A DNA stretch of 6,362 nt from Defluviitaleaceae bacterium (GTDB lineage: Bacteria; Bacillota; Clostridia; Lachnospirales; WRAX01): assembly GCA_009784355.1 (NCBI GenBank), contig WRBU01000070.1:1-6362 (forward strand), given 5' to 3'. This document shows positions 5,479-6,362 of this stretch, piece by piece. Position 1 is the stretch's first letter. Each line of letters begins with the position of its first letter. The translations under genes and the position numbers were made by a program. Under the pieces are notes generated by a model. The model saw nothing but the letters and a program-made list of their open reading frames with translations, ran no database searches and was not told the origin of the DNA.

Positions 5479-6362
5479 ATGGGTAATAGCTTTGGGGATA
5501 TTTTTCGTATTACCACTTTTGGTGAAAGTCATGGGGAAGCTATCGGTGTTGTTATAGATGGTTGTCCTGCCGGAGTTATGCTGACTGCAAACTGTTTTTT
5601 GGCAGATATGCAGCGAAGGCGGCCCGGCATAAGCCCCCTAACCTCACCTCGCAATGAGGCTGATGAAGTACAAATTGTTTCAGGGGTTTTTGAGGATATA
5701 ACTCTTGGTACAACCATTGCGTTGATAATTAAAAACCACAATCAACGCCCACAGGATTATGATGAATTTAAAGATGTTTTCCGCCCTGCCCACGGTGATT
5801 TTACATATCATGCAAAATTTGGCTATCGCGACCATCGTGGCGGCGGGCGTGCTTCCGGACGAGAAACCGCCGCACGTGTTGCTGCTGGGGTTGTAGCAAA
5901 GATGATTTTGAGTGAGCTGGGCGTTGTTGTAGAATCTAACTTTGAAATTTCTGATACAGAAATTAAAAGCGGCGATTCCATTGGTAGCACAGTGTTGTGT
6001 ACTATAAAGGGCTTGAAAGCAGGCATTGGAAAACCTGTATTTGGTAAATTGGATGCCGATATATCCAAGGCATTAATGTCTATTGGTGGAAGCCGTGCTG
6101 TCGAATTTTGCGTGGGTATTAAAGCGGCAGAAATGTGTGGCTCCGAGCATAACCCGCTAGACAAAGGTATTTTAGCTGGTATTTCCGACGGAAATGACAT
6201 TGTTGTTAAAATATATTTTAAACCACCACCGACCATAGGTGGCAAAGGTCGGCATGATACAGTAATTGCACCCCGTGCCGCTGTGGTGTGTGAAGCAATG
6301 ATAGCCATCACCCTAGTTGACCACATTTTCGCAGGTTTTAGCGACACAATGACGAAAGTAAA
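5479..6362 (+). CDS. aroC: Chorismate synthase, partial at right edge (compact form)
   Basis: Chorismate synthase converts 5-enolpyruvylshikimate-3-phosphate to chorismate using reduced FMN, the last step of the shikimate pathway in the cytosol. The first 294 residues are visible and the frame is open to the edge. Family motifs are FGESHG (14-19, catalytic-type H18), QRRRPG (45-50), FRPAHGDFTY (101-110, second conserved H105), RGGGRASGRET (120-130, FMN/phosphate region), LDADI and GRHD (257-260). From the position of GRHD, few residues should remain beyond the edge. It is shorter than the usual form: about 35 residues are missing before GDSIG (165-169), about 10 around the NHAGG segment and about 16 before GRHD. 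The start ATG at 5479 has AAAGGA with 8-nt spacing and gives the standard MGNSFG N-terminus. In-frame ATGs at 5461 and 5470 are less likely, and the 5470 ATG overlaps the Shine-Dalgarno. Divergent from the ABC gene. Confidence 0.95.
   Translation, partial: MGNSFGDIFRITTFGESHGEAIGVVIDGCPAGVMLTANCFLADMQRRRPGISPLTSPRNEADEVQIVSGVFEDITLGTTIALIIKNHNQRPQDYDEFKDVFRPAHGDFTYHAKFGYRDHRGGGRASGRETAARVAAGVVAKMILSELGVVVESNFEISDTEIKSGDSIGSTVLCTIKGLKAGIGKPVFGKLDADISKALMSIGGSRAVEFCVGIKAAEMCGSEHNPLDKGILAGISDGNDIVVKIYFKPPPTIGGKGRHDTVIAPRAAVVCEAMIAITLVDHIFAGFSDTMTKV

Noticed and set aside
5389..5532. 48-residue N-terminal extension of the ABC exporter frame
   Set aside because: It would overlap the aroC start and span the exporter's own promoter (5422-5450). 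ATG 5388 has a proper GGAG and a typical exporter N-terminus.
5529..5741. 70-codon minus-strand frame within the start of aroC
   Set aside because: Antisense shadow of aroC coding sequence; no recognisable protein features.
5823..6347. 174-codon open frame on the minus strand opposite aroC
   Set aside because: Antisense shadow of a strongly conserved chorismate synthase sequence, with a low-complexity Pro/Ala/Ser-rich translation and no ribosome binding site evidence.

Overview
The window looks like chromosomal DNA from an AT-rich, low-GC Gram-positive bacterium, most likely a clostridium-type anaerobic Firmicute. The grounds are the gene families (HemZ-type radical SAM protein, YpsA/DUF1273-type SLOG protein, ECF transporter S component, CPBP membrane protease) and near-consensus sigma-A promoters with 17-bp spacers and TGn extended -10 boxes. 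No phage, transposase, CRISPR, tRNA or rRNA is visible. This is ordinary core-genome DNA with one unusual non-coding patch.

Region by region. Positions 25-2944 on the minus strand hold a tight three-gene operon, in transcription order: a CPBP-family intramembrane protease (2944-1970), a HemZ-like radical SAM enzyme (start taken at 1964) and a YpsA-like SLOG protein that overlaps the end of hemZ. Positions 2945-3228 form a divergent intergenic region. Positions 2971-3109 of it are packed with four consecutive inverted repeats, followed by back-to-back candidate promoters. Read on the minus strand, the hairpins would lie in a leader of roughly 190 nt for the protease operon. That leader also contains a possible 17-codon ORF with a very strong ribosome binding site. 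Positions 3229-3750 (+) encode an ECF transporter substrate-binding (S) component, driven by a perfect TTGACA-N17-TATAAT promoter that leaves a leader of only about 10 nt. A hairpin at 3751-3771 separates it from the convergent ABC exporter gene (5388-3778, minus). That gene has its own strong promoter at 5422-5450. Divergent from it, aroC (chorismate synthase, shikimate pathway) starts at 5479 and runs off the right edge.

The genes do not form one pathway. The clearest functional unit is the protease-hemZ-SLOG operon. The ECF S component needs a shared energising module encoded elsewhere, and the ABC half-transporter must dimerise with itself or with an unseen partner. The points most worth a second look are the structured leader with its possible leader peptide, and an unusually compact AroC that is in frame but about 60 residues shorter than the usual form over the visible part. 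I found no convincing undescribed system.
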